Shown here in pieces: positions 7,088 through 16,123 of a stretch of 34,973 nucleotides of DNA. The translations under genes were made by a program, and so were the position numbers. Below the pieces are notes generated by a model, which saw nothing but the letters and a program-made list of their open reading frames with translations, was not told where the DNA came from and did no database searches. Origin of the DNA: Geobacter argillaceus (GTDB taxonomy: Bacteria; Desulfobacterota; Desulfuromonadia; Geobacterales; DSM-12255); assembly GCF_007830735.1 (NCBI RefSeq), contig NZ_VLLN01000035.1, positions 1 through 34,973 of the forward strand. Reading direction: 5' to 3'. How positions within the stretch are numbered: the stretch's first letter is position 1; every line of letters starts with the position of its first letter.

Positions 7088-8030
7088 GGTTCCGCTCCTT
7101 TTCAAGAAATGCAATAACAGTTGCTAGGATACTAGCAAAACTTTTGGGATATTCAACCCATTTAATTTCCTGCTCCCGCCTGAACCAGGTCAGCTGCCGC
7201 TTGGCATACCAACGGGTATTCCGGGCGATGAGCCGCTTCGCCTCTGCCAGGTCAATACTCCCCGCCAACAGCTCCACCACTTCCTGATACCCTATTGATC
7301 CCATTGACTTATCGCCGGGAAGGCATCCCTGTTCCAGAAGCCGGGTCACCTCGGCCACCAGGCCGTCGGCGAACATCCGCTCCACCCGCTCGTCTATCCG
7401 GCAATAGAGTTCTTCCCGCTCCACCTCAATGCCGATCTTCAGATAGTCATACTGTGCGGCTGCGAAGCCATGTTCCTGCTGGTAGCGGGAAAGCGGGATA
7501 CCAGTCTGCTGAAAGACCTCCAGCGCCCGGATAATCCGGACCCGGTCGTTCTGGTGCAGGCGGGCGGCAGTAACCGGATCTACCGCGGCCAGGCGACGCA
7601 GGAGCTCCTCCGGACCGTACTGTTCGGCAACCGCCTCCAGGTCCCGGCGGATCGCCTCGCTGCCGGCCGGCGAAGGGGCAAGACCGAACAGGAGCGCCCG
7701 GATATAGAGGCCGGTCCCGCCGACCACTATCGCCTGCCTGCCGCGGCGACGGATGTCGGCAATGGCGGCCTGGCCAACCTCGACAAAGTCGGCAGCGGTA
7801 AAATTCACCGACGGGGCAACGATGTCCAGCAGGTGATGGGGCACACGGCCCTTAAGCTCAGGAGACGGCTTGGCCGTGCCGATATCCATCCCCCTGTACA
7901 CCTGCATGGAATCAGCGTTTACGATCTCTCCATCAATGCTTTCGGCGAGGCGGACGGCCAATTCCGTCTTCCCTGACGCGGTCGGTCCGACGATGATGAC
8001 CACTTTCACCTGTTCCCTGTCCGGTTCCAT
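7035..8030 (-). CDS. miaA: tRNA dimethylallyltransferase MiaA
   Basis: MiaA transfers a dimethylallyl group to the N6 of A37 in tRNAs that read codons starting with U. The 331-residue protein has the P-loop GPTASGKT (residues 15-22), DSMQVYRGMDIGTAKP, GGTGLYIRALL and RNTRWYAKRQLTWFRRE, all family signatures. ATG 8030 fits best, because the frame upstream to 8156 encodes only Pro/Arg-rich residues antiparallel to nothing conserved and overlaps the rluB tail. The gene overlaps rluB by about 98 bases at its 5' end and hfq by 53 bases at its 3' end. Its last residues (SPIQYPGPVPEPVP) are an extension encoded by the hfq leader and start region. Confidence 0.95.
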   Translation of the reverse strand: MEPDREQVKVVIIVGPTASGKTELAVRLAESIDGEIVNADSMQVYRGMDIGTAKPSPELKGRVPHHLLDIVAPSVNFTAADFVEVGQAAIADIRRRGRQAIVVGGTGLYIRALLFGLAPSPAGSEAIRRDLEAVAEQYGPEELLRRLAAVDPVTAARLHQNDRVRIIRALEVFQQTGIPLSRYQQEHGFAAAQYDYLKIGIEVEREELYCRIDERVERMFADGLVAEVTRLLEQGCLPGDKSMGSIGYQEVVELLAGSIDLAEAKRLIARNTRWYAKRQLTWFRREQEIKWVEYPKSFASILATVIAFLEKERNHVKSPIQYPGPVPEPVP

Positions 8031-8973
8031 GGTCCCTTTTCTGCCCGGTGCTGTGGGTAGGATCGTGCTTCTTGCCGGTCGGCGGGCCGGCATCTGTCGG
8101 CCGACGCCGGGAACGCTCGGCACCCTCGGTTGCCGGCTTTCCCCGGTGTTCTTCACGCCTTCCCGTTACGGTACGCCCACCGGCCTCGTTTCTGAACTGC
8201 TTAATTGGAGCGCCCCGCGGCCGTTTAACCGCTTCCGTAACCGGCAGGGGCGATGTCGGTTCACCGCCGGCAAGTGCCCTGGCCTCACTGTCGGAAAGGA
8301 CCCGGTATTCTCCCGGCTTCAGGTCACCCAGGGCAAGCGAACCATAGCGGACACGCTTGAGTCGAACCACCGACAGCCCAACGGCCTCGCACATGCGCCG
8401 CACCTGGCGAAAACGCCCCTCATGGATCACCACCGAGAGCCAGGTATTGTTGTCGCTTGCCTTGATCTCCCCCACCCTGGCAGGTGCCGTCGGCCCATCC
8501 TCCAGCACCACGCCGCTGGCCAGGCTGGCAATCTGCTCAGGGGAGACCGATCCCCGCACCCGCACATGGTACTCCTTGTCCACCTCGTGCCGTGGATGGG
8601 CCAGCGTGTTGGCCCACGCCCCGTCGTTGGTGAGCAGGAGCAGTCCCTCGGTATTGTAATCGAGCCTGCCGACCGGAAAGAGTCGCTCCTTGGCCCCCTT
8701 CAGCAGATCGGTCACCACCGGGCGCCCCTGGGGGTCCTTCATGGTGGTGACATAACCGGCCGGCTTGTGCAGAAGGATGTAGACGTTCCGGGTCGCCGGA
8801 CGCACCGGCTTGCCATCCAGCATTATCGTATCCTGCTCGGGATCGGCTTTGCTCCCCAGTTCCGTCACCACCTGACCGTTCACGGTCACCCTGCCGGCCG
8901 TGATCAACTCCTCAGCGGCCCTTCGGGAGCTGATGCCGGCCCGGGCCAGTATCTTTTGCAATCGTTCCTGCAC
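7933..8973 (-). CDS. rluB: RNA pseudouridine synthase, RluB/RsuA family
   Basis: The 346-residue protein has an N-terminal S4 RNA-binding domain (MQERLQKILARAGISSRRAA, about 1-60) and the RsuA/RluB catalytic domain. The catalytic Asp is residue 105 in GRLDYNTEGLLLLTNDG. GRFRQVRRMCEAVG and RVRYGSLALGDLKPGEYR are further signatures. It probably modifies 23S rRNA (RluB-like), although the exact uridine cannot be deduced. From about residue 240 it has a 100-residue Arg/Lys/Gly/Pro/Thr-rich tail without conserved motifs, the last part of which is read through the start of miaA. Such basic tails occur in this family and may add RNA affinity. Confidence 0.88.
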   Translation of the reverse strand: MQERLQKILARAGISSRRAAEELITAGRVTVNGQVVTELGSKADPEQDTIMLDGKPVRPATRNVYILLHKPAGYVTTMKDPQGRPVVTDLLKGAKERLFPVGRLDYNTEGLLLLTNDGAWANTLAHPRHEVDKEYHVRVRGSVSPEQIASLASGVVLEDGPTAPARVGEIKASDNNTWLSVVIHEGRFRQVRRMCEAVGLSVVRLKRVRYGSLALGDLKPGEYRVLSDSEARALAGGEPTSPLPVTEAVKRPRGAPIKQFRNEAGGRTVTGRREEHRGKPATEGAERSRRRPTDAGPPTGKKHDPTHSTGQKRDHGTGQGTGESGHHRRTDRVREDGIGRPPRRKH

Positions 8974-8995
8974 GGTTACTCCATTCCAAAGAAGA

Positions 8996-9015
8996 AGGGC
9001 GGCCTCAACCGCCCT
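8996..9015 (-). terminator. Candidate terminator upstream of rluB
   Basis: On the minus strand AGGGCGG (9015-9009) pairs with CCGCCCT (9002-8996) around a 6-base loop and is followed by the T-rich run TCTTCTTT. It could end the DUF378 transcript. It lies only about 20 bases from the rluB start, so it could also influence rluB expression. Confidence 0.6.
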
Positions 9016-9133
9016 CTGCTCCTTCTTACCAGCAAACGAATCCTACCACAGAACCGGCATAGAAACATTATGCTCACCTTACGTTAGTTGCCCTGTCACC
9101 CGTACCACCCTTCGCAACGTGCTGCAGTTGTTG

Positions 9134-9370
9134 TCAATGTTTCGCGGTGGAAAGCTCGCACCACCTGTTATGCATCGCTTCATAGCCGAAGGTAAAGGTA
9201 AATACTTCATACAGCCCGCTCAAACCAACCAGAGCATACACAACCCGGGTAACGGCAGTTGCCTCACCCAAAATGGCAGTGACAACATTGAAGCCAAAGA
9301 ACCCGATCAAGCCCCAGTTGAGTGCACCTATAATCAGCAGTACGGTCACAACTACGTCCAACACTTTCAT
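9134..9370 (-). CDS. DUF378 domain small membrane protein
   Basis: The 78-residue protein matches the DUF378 family, with two predicted membrane spans. The first is at about 3-25 (VVVTVLLIIGALNWGLIGFF, the family signature GALNWGL). The second lies around 38-60 (TRVVYALVGLSGLYEVF). Its function is unknown, and members are common as small inner-membrane proteins. The start at 9370 has AAGGAGG about 7 bases upstream. It stands alone between accA and rluB, with possible terminators on both sides, suggesting a monocistronic transcript. Confidence 0.87.
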   Translation of the reverse strand: MKVLDVVVTVLLIIGALNWGLIGFFGFNVVTAILGEATAVTRVVYALVGLSGLYEVFTFTFGYEAMHNRWCELSTAKH

Positions 9371-9407
9371 AATGCCACCTCCTTCATCTCTTGCGAAGGT
9401 GGAAAGT

Positions 9408-9438
9408 AACAGGAGGAAGCGTATCAGCTTCCTGTTTT
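9408..9438 (-). terminator. Possible terminator between accA and the DUF378 gene
   Basis: An imperfect hairpin (ACAGGAAGC/GCTTCCTCCTGT, 6-base loop) lies 25 bases downstream of accA. The following T-rich stretch on the minus strand is weak (TTACTTT), and on the plus strand the hairpin is followed by TTTT. The direction and strength are uncertain. Confidence 0.4.
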
Positions 9439-9462
9439 CATTATACTACGAAGCACTCGGTA

Positions 9463-10419
9463 TTATTCCACAAACCGCGACATTTTGCGAAATTTCTGGT
9501 ACCGCTCCTCCACCAGTTGCTCTGCCGGGATCTTCCTGAGCTCGTTCAGGTTGCGGCTGAGCGCCTCGTGCAGGGCTTTAGCCATGGCCTCGTGGTCGTT
9601 GTGGGCACCACCGACCGGTTCCTTCACGATCTCGTCGATGACCTCCAGCCCTTTGATATCCCTGGCGGTCAGCTTGAGCGCCTCGGCAGCCTGTGCGCCC
9701 TTGGTGCCGTCGGACCAGAGAATGGCCGCGCACCCTTCGGGGGAAATGACCGCATAGACCGAGTACTCCAGCATCATGATCCGGTCACCGACGGCAATGG
9801 CCAGTGCCCCGCCAGATCCCCCCTCGCCGGTGATGACCACGATGATCGGCACGGTCAGTGCCGCCATCTCCCGGAGGTTCCTGGCAATGGCCTCGGCCTG
9901 GCCCCGCTCCTCGGCGCCGATCCCCGGAAAGGCCCCCGGCGTGTCGACAAAGGTGATGATGGGGAGTTTGAACTGCTCCGCCATCTGCATGAGGCGCAGC
10001 GCCTTGCGGTACCCCTCGGGGTTGGGCATGCCGAAGTTCCGAAAGACCTTCTCCTTGGTGTCCCGCCCCTTCTGGTGGCCGATCACCATTACCGGCTCAC
10101 TGTCCAGCCTCGCCAGGCCACCGACAATGGCGTGGTCGTCGCCGAAATTCCGGTCGCCGTGGAGTTCGACGAAATCGGTAAAGATCAGGTTCAGATAGTC
10201 GAGGGTAAAGGGGCGGTTGATGTGGCGGGCGATCTGGGCTGTCTGCCAGCGGGAGAGGTTGACAAAGACATCCTGCCGCATCTCCTCCACCTTCTGCTGC
10301 AACTTTGCCACCTCGTCCTTCAGGTCGATGGAGTCGGTAGAAAAGGCCATCAGCTCTTCGATCTTCTTCTCCAGCTCCGCGATCGGCTTTTCAAACTCAA
10401 GGGGTTGGTTATTTGCCAT
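9463..10419 (-). CDS. accA: Acetyl-CoA carboxylase carboxyltransferase subunit alpha
   Basis: The 318-residue protein is AccA, one half of the carboxyltransferase that makes malonyl-CoA for fatty acid synthesis together with AccD. Family signatures are [16 protein letters not shown] at the N-terminus, [56 protein letters not shown] and [20 protein letters not shown]. The ATG at 10419 has AAGGAG 7 bases upstream. The in-frame ATG eight codons earlier would overlap that site. It follows dnaE by 73 bases on the same strand, a frequent dnaE-accA pairing, so the two are probably co-transcribed. Confidence 0.96.
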   Translation of the reverse strand: MANNQPLEFEKPIAELEKKIEELMAFSTDSIDLKDEVAKLQQKVEEMRQDVFVNLSRWQTAQIARHINRPFTLDYLNLIFTDFVELHGDRNFGDDHAIVGGLARLDSEPVMVIGHQKGRDTKEKVFRNFGMPNPEGYRKALRLMQMAEQFKLPIITFVDTPGAFPGIGAEERGQAEAIARNLREMAALTVPIIVVITGEGGSGGALAIAVGDRIMMLEYSVYAVISPEGCAAILWSDGTKGAQAAEALKLTARDIKGLEVIDEIVKEPVGGAHNDHEAMAKALHEALSRNLNELRKIPAEQLVEERYQKFRKMSRFVE

Positions 10420-10492
10420 GAATAGCGTCTCCTTTTGATTCAAAAACAGAGATTGATAACGTTGAACTTAGAACATTGAACGTCGAACCGGT

Positions 10493-13400
10493 TCATTCAA
10501 AGCTCACCGCCTGGTACCCCACCAGGTTCCGCACCGCCAGCACCAGCTCCTCGGTGGGCGCGACGTTCCAGCTCTCGGGAAGGGCGATGGTAGCCCGGCA
10601 TTCATTGGGGATCACCAGGTTGAGCCGGGCCCGGCAACCGCCGGCATGGCGGGCCATGATATCACGCAGGGACTCCAGCACCTCCCGCTCCAGACCATCG
10701 GCCTTCAGGGTCAGGGTGACACGGCTGGTCCCCTTCTCCAGCACCTCCCGGAACGGAACGATTGATGTGGCGATCACCTTGTTCGCCTTTTCCCCCACAT
10801 CCAGGGTGCCGGTCACCAGAATCGGGTCGTCGCTCTTCAGATACTCCACCGCTGTAGCATAAATATCAGCAAAGACCACGACCTCCACGCTCCCCAGCAA
10901 ATCTTCCAGGGTGACGAAGGCCATCCGGTCCCCCTTCTTGGTCAGGAGCTCCTTGAGACCGACCACGATGCCGCAGAGCCGCACCTCGCTCTTGTCCGCC
11001 AGTTCCCCCAGGGCAGAGGTATCGGTGGAGGCGAGACGCTTGATGTCCTGCTCGTAGCGCCCCAGCGGGTGGCCGGTGATGAAGAAGCCGAGGGCCTCTT
11101 TTTCGAAGTTCAGCAGCAGCTTCTCGTCCCATTCCGGCACGTCCGGCAGATGCCCCTTGCCGTTGCCATTGGCCTTGACGATCTCGGCAGTACCGAACAG
11201 GGAGACCTGTGCTGACTCGCGTTCCTGCTGGATCTTCTGCCCCAGGAGCATTACATCCTCCAGGCCGGCCATGAGCTGGGCACGTCGCCCGCCGGTGGAG
11301 TCGAAGGCGCCGCACTTGATGAGCGCTTCCACTACCCGCTTGTTGACCCGCCGCAGGTCCACCCGCTCGCAGAAGTCGTAGATATCCTTGAACTCCCCGT
11401 CTTTCCTGGCCTCGATGATCGCCTCGATGGCCGACTCACCCACGTTCTTCACGGCCCCGAGACCGAAGCGGATGGAGTTCCCCAGAACCCGGAACGAACG
11501 GTCCGAGGCGTTGATGTCCGGCGGCAGCACCTGGATACCCATCTCCCGGCAGTCGGCGATGTTCTTCACCACCTTGTCCGTGCTCCCCATGTCCTCGGTG
11601 AGCAGGGCGGCCATGAACTCCACCGGGTAGTGGGCCTTGAGATAGGCGGTCTGGTAGGCGACCAGGGCATAGGCGGCCGAGTGGGACTTGTTGAAGCCGT
11701 ACTCGGCGAACTTGGCCATCAGGTCGAAAATCGCCCCGGCCTTCTTCAGGTCCACCTTACCCTTCTCGGCCCCCTCCAGGAAGATGTCCCGCTGCTTGGC
11801 CATCTCCGCCGGGTCCTTCTTACCCATGGCCCGCCGCAACAGGTCGGCGCCCCCCAGGGAGTAGCCGCCGAGGGTCCGGGCGATCTGCATGACCTGTTCC
11901 TGGTAGACGATGACCCCGTAGGTGTCCTTCAGGATAGGTTCCAGCTGCGGCAGGTCGTAGACCACCTTCTTCCGGCCGTGCTTGCGGTCGATGAAATCGT
12001 CCACCATGCCGGAGCCGAGCGGGCCGGGACGGTACAGGGCGCAGGCGGCTATGACGTCCTCGAAGCAGGAGGGCTTGAGCTTGGTCAGCATCTCCTTCAT
12101 CCCCGAGGATTCAAGCTGGAACACGCCGGTGGTGTTGCCGGCCGAGACCAGGTCGTAGCTGGCCTTGTCGTCGTCCCGCAGGGTGGTGATGTCGAAATTC
12201 GGGTCCTTGCCCAGGCGGATCAGCCGCACCGCGTTGTGAATGACCGTCAGGTTCTTGAGGCCCAGGAAGTCGAACTTCACCAGGCCGATCTTTTCCACGT
12301 ACTTCATGGAGTACTGGGTGGTAAGGGAACCGTTTTTCTGGTCCTTGTAGACCGGGCAGAACTCCTCCAGCACATCCGGGGCCACCACCACCCCGGCCGC
12401 ATGGGTGGAGGCATGGCGGGCCAGCCCCTCCAGGCGGAGGGCGATCTCCAGAAGCTCCTTGACCCGGGGATCGGCCTCTGCCAGTTCCTTCAGCTTCGGC
12501 TCCTGGACCATGGCCTTATCCAGGGTGATCCCCAGGACCTCCGGCACCAGCTTGGCAATCCGGTCCACCTCGCCGTAGGTCAAGTCCATGGCCCGCCCCA
12601 CGTCCCTGATGACCGAGCGGGCCGACATGGTCCCGAAGGTGATGATCTGGCAGACCTTGTCCCGGCCGTACTTCTCCGTGACGTACTGGATCACCTCCTC
12701 GCGTCGATCCTGACAGAAGTCGACGTCGATATCGGGCATGGAGATCCGTTCCGGGTTCAGGAACCGCTCAAACAGGAGGTTGTACGGCAGCGGGTCAATG
12801 TCGGTGATCCGGATGGCGTAGGCGACCAGGGAGCCGGCAGCAGAGCCGCGGCCCGGCCCGACCGGTATCCCCTGGTCCTTGGCCCAGTTGATGAAGTCGG
12901 CAACGATCAGGAAGTAGCCCGGGAACCCCATCTGCGAGATGCAGTCCAGTTCGATCCGCAGCCGGTCGGAGTACCCCTGCTCCTGCTCCGGCGTGAGGTC
13001 AGGGTACTTTGCCCTGATGGTGACCAGCCGCTCCTTGAGCCCTGCATAGGCCTGCTCCTCCAGCACCTCGTCCAGGCTCTTGTCCGCCGGCTTGGTGTAC
13101 TGGGGAAAATGGTAGGTCTTGAAATCGAACGCCAGCTCACAGCGATCGGCAATGGCCAGGGTATTGGCGATCGCCTCCGGTGCGTAATGGAACGCCGCGG
13201 CCATCTCCTCCGGCGTCTTGACGTAGAACTCCTCGGCCGAAAAGCGCATCCGGTTCGGGTCGTTTATGGTCTTGCCGGTCTGGATGCAGAGCAGCACCTC
13301 GTGAGCACGGGCATCTTCGCGGTTCAGGTAGTGGCAGTCGTTGGTGGCCACCAGCGGCAGTGAGAGCTCCCGCGCCACCTCCAGGAGCCGCTTGTTGGCC

Positions 13401-13951
13401 ACATCCTGCTCGGGCAGGGTGTTTTCCTGCAGCTCGATGTAGTAGCGGTCCGGGAAGAGTTCCGCGTACCAGCGGGCCGTGGCGGTCGCCTCATCCATGC
13501 GGCCCCGGCTGCAAAGGGTCGCCACCTCCCCTTTCAGACAGGCGGAAAGGCAGATCAAACCATCGCTGTACTGGGCCAGCAACTCCTTGTCGATCCTCGG
13601 CTTGTAGTAGAACCCCTCCTTGTGGCCGGCAGAGACCAGGCGGGAGAGGTTCCTGTACCCCTGCATGTTCTCGCAGAGCAGGAGCAGGTGGTACATGGAG
13701 GAGTCGCCCGCCCCGGACTCCTTGCTGAAACGGGAGCCGGCCGCCATGTAGACCTCGGAGCCTATGATCGGCTTGACCCCGTAATCCTTGCATTTCAGAT
13801 AGAACTCCACCGCCCCGAACATGCTGCCGTGGTCGGTGATGGCCACGGCCGGCATCTCGCACGACTTGACCTTTTTCACCAGATCGCCGAGGCGAATGGC
13901 ACCGTCAAGAAGGGAGTACTGGGTATGGAGATGAAGATGGACAAAGCTCAT
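10493..13951 (-). CDS. dnaE: DNA polymerase III subunit alpha
   Basis: The 1152-residue protein is the replicative polymerase DnaE. It opens with the PHP domain (FVHLHLHTQYSLLDG), has the polymerase palm with the metal-binding Asp pair in PDIDVDFCQDRREEVI, then GRGSAAGSLVAYAIRITDIDP and the helix-hairpin-helix region. It ends with an OB domain (RLCGIVVGLKELLTKKGDRM and following). It is complete and of normal length. Three in-frame ATGs are possible (13969, 13960, 13951). The third is chosen because MSFVHLH matches the usual N-terminus, although no clear ribosome-binding site is seen for any. It precedes accA on the same strand. Confidence 0.97.
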   Translation of the reverse strand: MSFVHLHLHTQYSLLDGAIRLGDLVKKVKSCEMPAVAITDHGSMFGAVEFYLKCKDYGVKPIIGSEVYMAAGSRFSKESGAGDSSMYHLLLLCENMQGYRNLSRLVSAGHKEGFYYKPRIDKELLAQYSDGLICLSACLKGEVATLCSRGRMDEATATARWYAELFPDRYYIELQENTLPEQDVANKRLLEVARELSLPLVATNDCHYLNREDARAHEVLLCIQTGKTINDPNRMRFSAEEFYVKTPEEMAAAFHYAPEAIANTLAIADRCELAFDFKTYHFPQYTKPADKSLDEVLEEQAYAGLKERLVTIRAKYPDLTPEQEQGYSDRLRIELDCISQMGFPGYFLIVADFINWAKDQGIPVGPGRGSAAGSLVAYAIRITDIDPLPYNLLFERFLNPERISMPDIDVDFCQDRREEVIQYVTEKYGRDKVCQIITFGTMSARSVIRDVGRAMDLTYGEVDRIAKLVPEVLGITLDKAMVQEPKLKELAEADPRVKELLEIALRLEGLARHASTHAAGVVVAPDVLEEFCPVYKDQKNGSLTTQYSMKYVEKIGLVKFDFLGLKNLTVIHNAVRLIRLGKDPNFDITTLRDDDKASYDLVSAGNTTGVFQLESSGMKEMLTKLKPSCFEDVIAACALYRPGPLGSGMVDDFIDRKHGRKKVVYDLPQLEPILKDTYGVIVYQEQVMQIARTLGGYSLGGADLLRRAMGKKDPAEMAKQRDIFLEGAEKGKVDLKKAGAIFDLMAKFAEYGFNKSHSAAYALVAYQTAYLKAHYPVEFMAALLTEDMGSTDKVVKNIADCREMGIQVLPPDINASDRSFRVLGNSIRFGLGAVKNVGESAIEAIIEARKDGEFKDIYDFCERVDLRRVNKRVVEALIKCGAFDSTGGRRAQLMAGLEDVMLLGQKIQQERESAQVSLFGTAEIVKANGNGKGHLPDVPEWDEKLLLNFEKEALGFFITGHPLGRYEQDIKRLASTDTSALGELADKSEVRLCGIVVGLKELLTKKGDRMAFVTLEDLLGSVEVVVFADIYATAVEYLKSDDPILVTGTLDVGEKANKVIATSIVPFREVLEKGTSRVTLTLKADGLEREVLESLRDIMARHAGGCRARLNLVIPNECRATIALPESWNVAPTEELVLAVRNLVGYQAVSFE

Positions 13952-14030
13952 GGGGACCATTGGAAACATTTACTGTGGCTAAAAAATTTCAGCGATTATG
14001 ACACGGGAGCGGAAAGGGGTCAATAAAGCA

Positions 14031-14051
14031 GTGACTGGTGACTGGTGACTG
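14031..14051. repeat. Tandem 7-bp repeat (GTGACTG x3)
   Basis: Three exact copies of GTGACTG lie in the short gap between the aldolase-type gene and dnaE. The array is on the upstream side of dnaE. No function is evident. Confidence 0.8.
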
Positions 14052-14081
14052 GAAAAAACTTTTCCCCTCGCACCTCGTTCC

Positions 14082-15248
14082 TCAGGCGCCGTGCGCGGCC
14101 AGCCGACGGAAATACTCGGCCCGGCACCAGTTCTCCACCTCGACCATGGCGCTGAACGCCTCGCCAAAACCTGAGCGGCCGATGGTGAAGACGCCGTGAC
14201 CGTAGACGATCGCCCGGCCCGGGCCGGCAATGACCGGCGGCACCCGCTTGGCCAGACCGCCGGCGCCGATCTCGCCGGCAACCACCGGCGCCCCCCCCAG
14301 GTCGCGCACATGGGGACAGTCCCGCCAGCAGTCGGTGATGCCGCATTCAGCGTTGTCGCAGAGCATGCTCATCACCACGCTGAATTTCGGATGGCCATGG
14401 AGGATGCAGCAGGCGTCGCTCGTCTCATAGATCCGGCGGTGGGCAGCCAGTTCGCTGGAAGCGGTGATGCCGGTGGTGGACGAATTGTCCATGGCTACCG
14501 GATCGATGCAGCCGGGCAGTTCGTCAAGGCTGGCCGCGGTCTGGGAGATGTAGATGCGATCGTTGCTGCGCCAGGAAATATTGCCGAAAAAGGAATCGAC
14601 CAGCCCGCGCTGGACGGTATAGCCACCGACCTTAGCCACCTCGTCGAGAATCGTTGCCGGGTCGGGCAAAGGTCCGGCCCGAAACGCCAGGCCATCCGCG
14701 GTCAACGGTCTCAGCCAGCCATCGCGGAATGAGGCAAACGCCTCTTCCTCGCCGGGCAGAGAGAATCGGTGGTGCAGCAGATCCTCCAGGTACTTGACAA
14801 AGGTGGCGTGAAAGATTGACGAATAGTTGATGTAGGCCTGCTCCACCGTGATGGCGCCCACCGCCAGGATACCGATCCCCTCGACGACAACCCCCTTGCG
14901 GCTGCCCAGCAGCCGCGCCAGAAAGGGTGCCGGATCGGCGGTGAGCTCATCCTGGCGTACGAACGGGATGTCGTGGAGAAAGGTGCGGGTTTCGGTGTCG
15001 CGGGGGATGATCGTGTGTTCGTCGGGTCGTGCGCGCCTCGCAAGGAGTTCGGCAAAGGGGAGCGATGGCTGGGCCACTACCAGGGCGATGGCGTTCAGAT
15101 GGGTCAGGACCTGTTCGGCGAGCGTCGCCAGGGGGGGGATGCCGCGGGAGAAGAGACAGTCGTCCTTGACGGCAATGGCGATCCGGTCAGCATCTGCCGA
15201 ACGGTCGGTGGCAAGTTTGGCTGTATACTTCGCAATCTGATCGAGCAC
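14082..15248 (-). CDS. Class II aldolase/adducin family protein
   Basis: The 388-residue protein carries a class II aldolase/adducin domain in its C-terminal half (about 190-388). FFGNISWRS matches the phosphate-binding GN-S motif. HGHPKF and YGHGVFTIG supply the histidines that bind the divalent metal in this fold. The first 180 residues form a second part without a recognised motif. Family enzymes cleave or epimerise sugar phosphates, for example fuculose- and ribulose-phosphate enzymes, but the substrate here is unknown. It lies between dnaE and a repeat element and appears to be transcribed alone. No strong ribosome-binding site is visible before 15248. Confidence 0.8.
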   Translation of the reverse strand: MLDQIAKYTAKLATDRSADADRIAIAVKDDCLFSRGIPPLATLAEQVLTHLNAIALVVAQPSLPFAELLARRARPDEHTIIPRDTETRTFLHDIPFVRQDELTADPAPFLARLLGSRKGVVVEGIGILAVGAITVEQAYINYSSIFHATFVKYLEDLLHHRFSLPGEEEAFASFRDGWLRPLTADGLAFRAGPLPDPATILDEVAKVGGYTVQRGLVDSFFGNISWRSNDRIYISQTAASLDELPGCIDPVAMDNSSTTGITASSELAAHRRIYETSDACCILHGHPKFSVVMSMLCDNAECGITDCWRDCPHVRDLGGAPVVAGEIGAGGLAKRVPPVIAGPGRAIVYGHGVFTIGRSGFGEAFSAMVEVENWCRAEYFRRLAAHGA

Positions 15249-15302
15249 CGTCTCTCCCGTGCCTTTTGCCGAACGGATGAGCTGCTTAACAGAGATGTCT
15301 AA

Positions 15303-15421
15303 GGTTGCTCAAAAATAGTCGGATCGTCGCACCCGCAGCAAGTTCCGCGGAGGCGTAGCAGCGCTACGCCGCACAAAGGAGCTTGCGAGGACGGCGGCGA
15401 GATGGCTGTTTTTCAGCAACC
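15303..15421 (-). repeat. 119-bp palindromic repeat with terminal inverted repeats, copy 1
   Basis: Read on the minus strand this element starts GGTTGCTGAAAAACAG and ends CTATTTTTGAGCAACC, giving 16-bp terminal inverted repeats with two mismatches. In the middle GGCGTAGC-GCT-GCTACGCC is a perfect inverted repeat. It is the same length as, and nearly identical by eye to, the element at 22469-22587, which lies in the opposite orientation. It looks like a non-autonomous MITE or REP-like element. It holds no gene and lies between the aldolase-type gene and the tRNA-Leu terminator. Confidence 0.92.
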
Positions 15422-15429
15422 TCCTAAAG

Positions 15430-15457
15430 GAAAAGGCCGGGAAGAACCCGGCCTTTC
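15430..15457 (-). terminator. Intrinsic terminator after tRNA-Leu
   Basis: On the minus strand AAAGGCCGGG-TTCTT-CCCGGCCTTTT is a perfect stem-loop followed by CCTTT, starting 6 bases after the tRNA CCA end. Confidence 0.9.
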
Positions 15458-15462
15458 TGTAT

Positions 15463-15549
15463 TGGTGCGGTGGAATGGACTCGAACCATCACGAGATTGC
15501 TCCCGCCAGCCCCTCAAGCTGGTGCGTCTACCAATTCCGCCACCACCGC
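15463..15549 (-). tRNA. tRNA-Leu (anticodon GAG)
   Basis: The minus strand gives an 87-nt class II tRNA. The acceptor stem GCGGTGG pairs with CCACCGC, with discriminator A and an encoded CCA. The anticodon stem CCAGC/GCTGG holds loop TTGAGGG, so the anticodon is GAG (reads CUC/CUU). The long variable arm (GGGAGCAATCTCGT region) is typical of Leu, and the T arm has GGTTCGAGTCC. It follows secG and is itself followed by an intrinsic terminator. Confidence 0.97.
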
Positions 15550-15635
15550 ATGCTTGTTACGCTCAACCGAGCGTCTATGTCTGAATCGTTGTTTCCGGTT
15601 TATCTGCCAGCCATCAGCAGGGACCGATTAAATAT

Positions 15636-15653
15636 CACCGGAACGGTCCGGTG
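15636..15653 (-). terminator. Candidate terminator after secG
   Basis: CACCGGA-CCGT-TCCGGTG is a perfect 7-bp stem with a 4-base loop, 15 bases after the secG stop. It is followed on the minus strand by ATATTTAAT rather than a pure T run, so termination may be partial. Confidence 0.65.
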
Positions 15654-15668
15654 TCAACAGAAATTTCC

Positions 15669-16052
15669 CTACTTTTGCGCCGGCGCTGCCGGTGCCGGGG
15701 CCTGCAGCGGCTGGCCGGTCGGGGCCGGAGCTGCCGGCTTGGTTTGCGCCGGCTGCGAGGCCGGTGCAGCAGGCTTCTGCGGCGCAACCTTGGGTGCAGA
15801 CGACATGATGGACGAACTGCCCGACTTGCCGGACTGGTACGCCAGCACCAGTGACGTGAGCATGAAGATGATGGCAGCACCGGTGGTCATCTTGCTCATG
15901 AACGTGCTGCCGCCACCGGCGCCAAAGACCGACTGGCTGCCGCCGGCACCGAAGGAAGCCCCCATCTCCGCCCCCTTCCCTGACTGCATCAGGACAACGG
16001 CGATAAGGATGATACTTACAAAGATATGAAGAAAAATCAGCAGGTAGATCAT
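15669..16052 (-). CDS. secG: Preprotein translocase subunit SecG
   Basis: The 127-residue protein is SecG, the small partner of SecYE in the inner-membrane translocon. It has two membrane spans (about 2-22 and 55-73), separated by the conserved loop LMQSGKGAEMGASFGAGGSQ and SVFGAGGGSTFMSK. A Pro/Ala/Gln-rich tail of roughly 45 residues follows, longer than in E. coli SecG and low in complexity. The ATG at 16052 is chosen because it begins the first membrane helix (MIYLLIFLHI) and has AAAGGA upstream. The longer frame from 16118 would overlap the tpiA end. It is the last gene of the gap-pgk-tpiA-secG series. Confidence 0.94.
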   Translation of the reverse strand: MIYLLIFLHIFVSIILIAVVLMQSGKGAEMGASFGAGGSQSVFGAGGGSTFMSKMTTGAAIIFMLTSLVLAYQSGKSGSSSIMSSAPKVAPQKPAAPASQPAQTKPAAPAPTGQPLQAPAPAAPAQK

Positions 16053-16123
16053 GCTTCCGATCCTTTCCGAACTTTTTCGAGAAAGGGGATACATACCACA
16101 TTCATGGTTCATTGGCAACGTGA

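Noticed and set aside
11630-13363. 577-codon open frame on the plus strand
   Set aside because: It lies entirely antisense to the conserved dnaE coding sequence; high-GC third positions keep the opposite frame open, and it has no recognisable motif.
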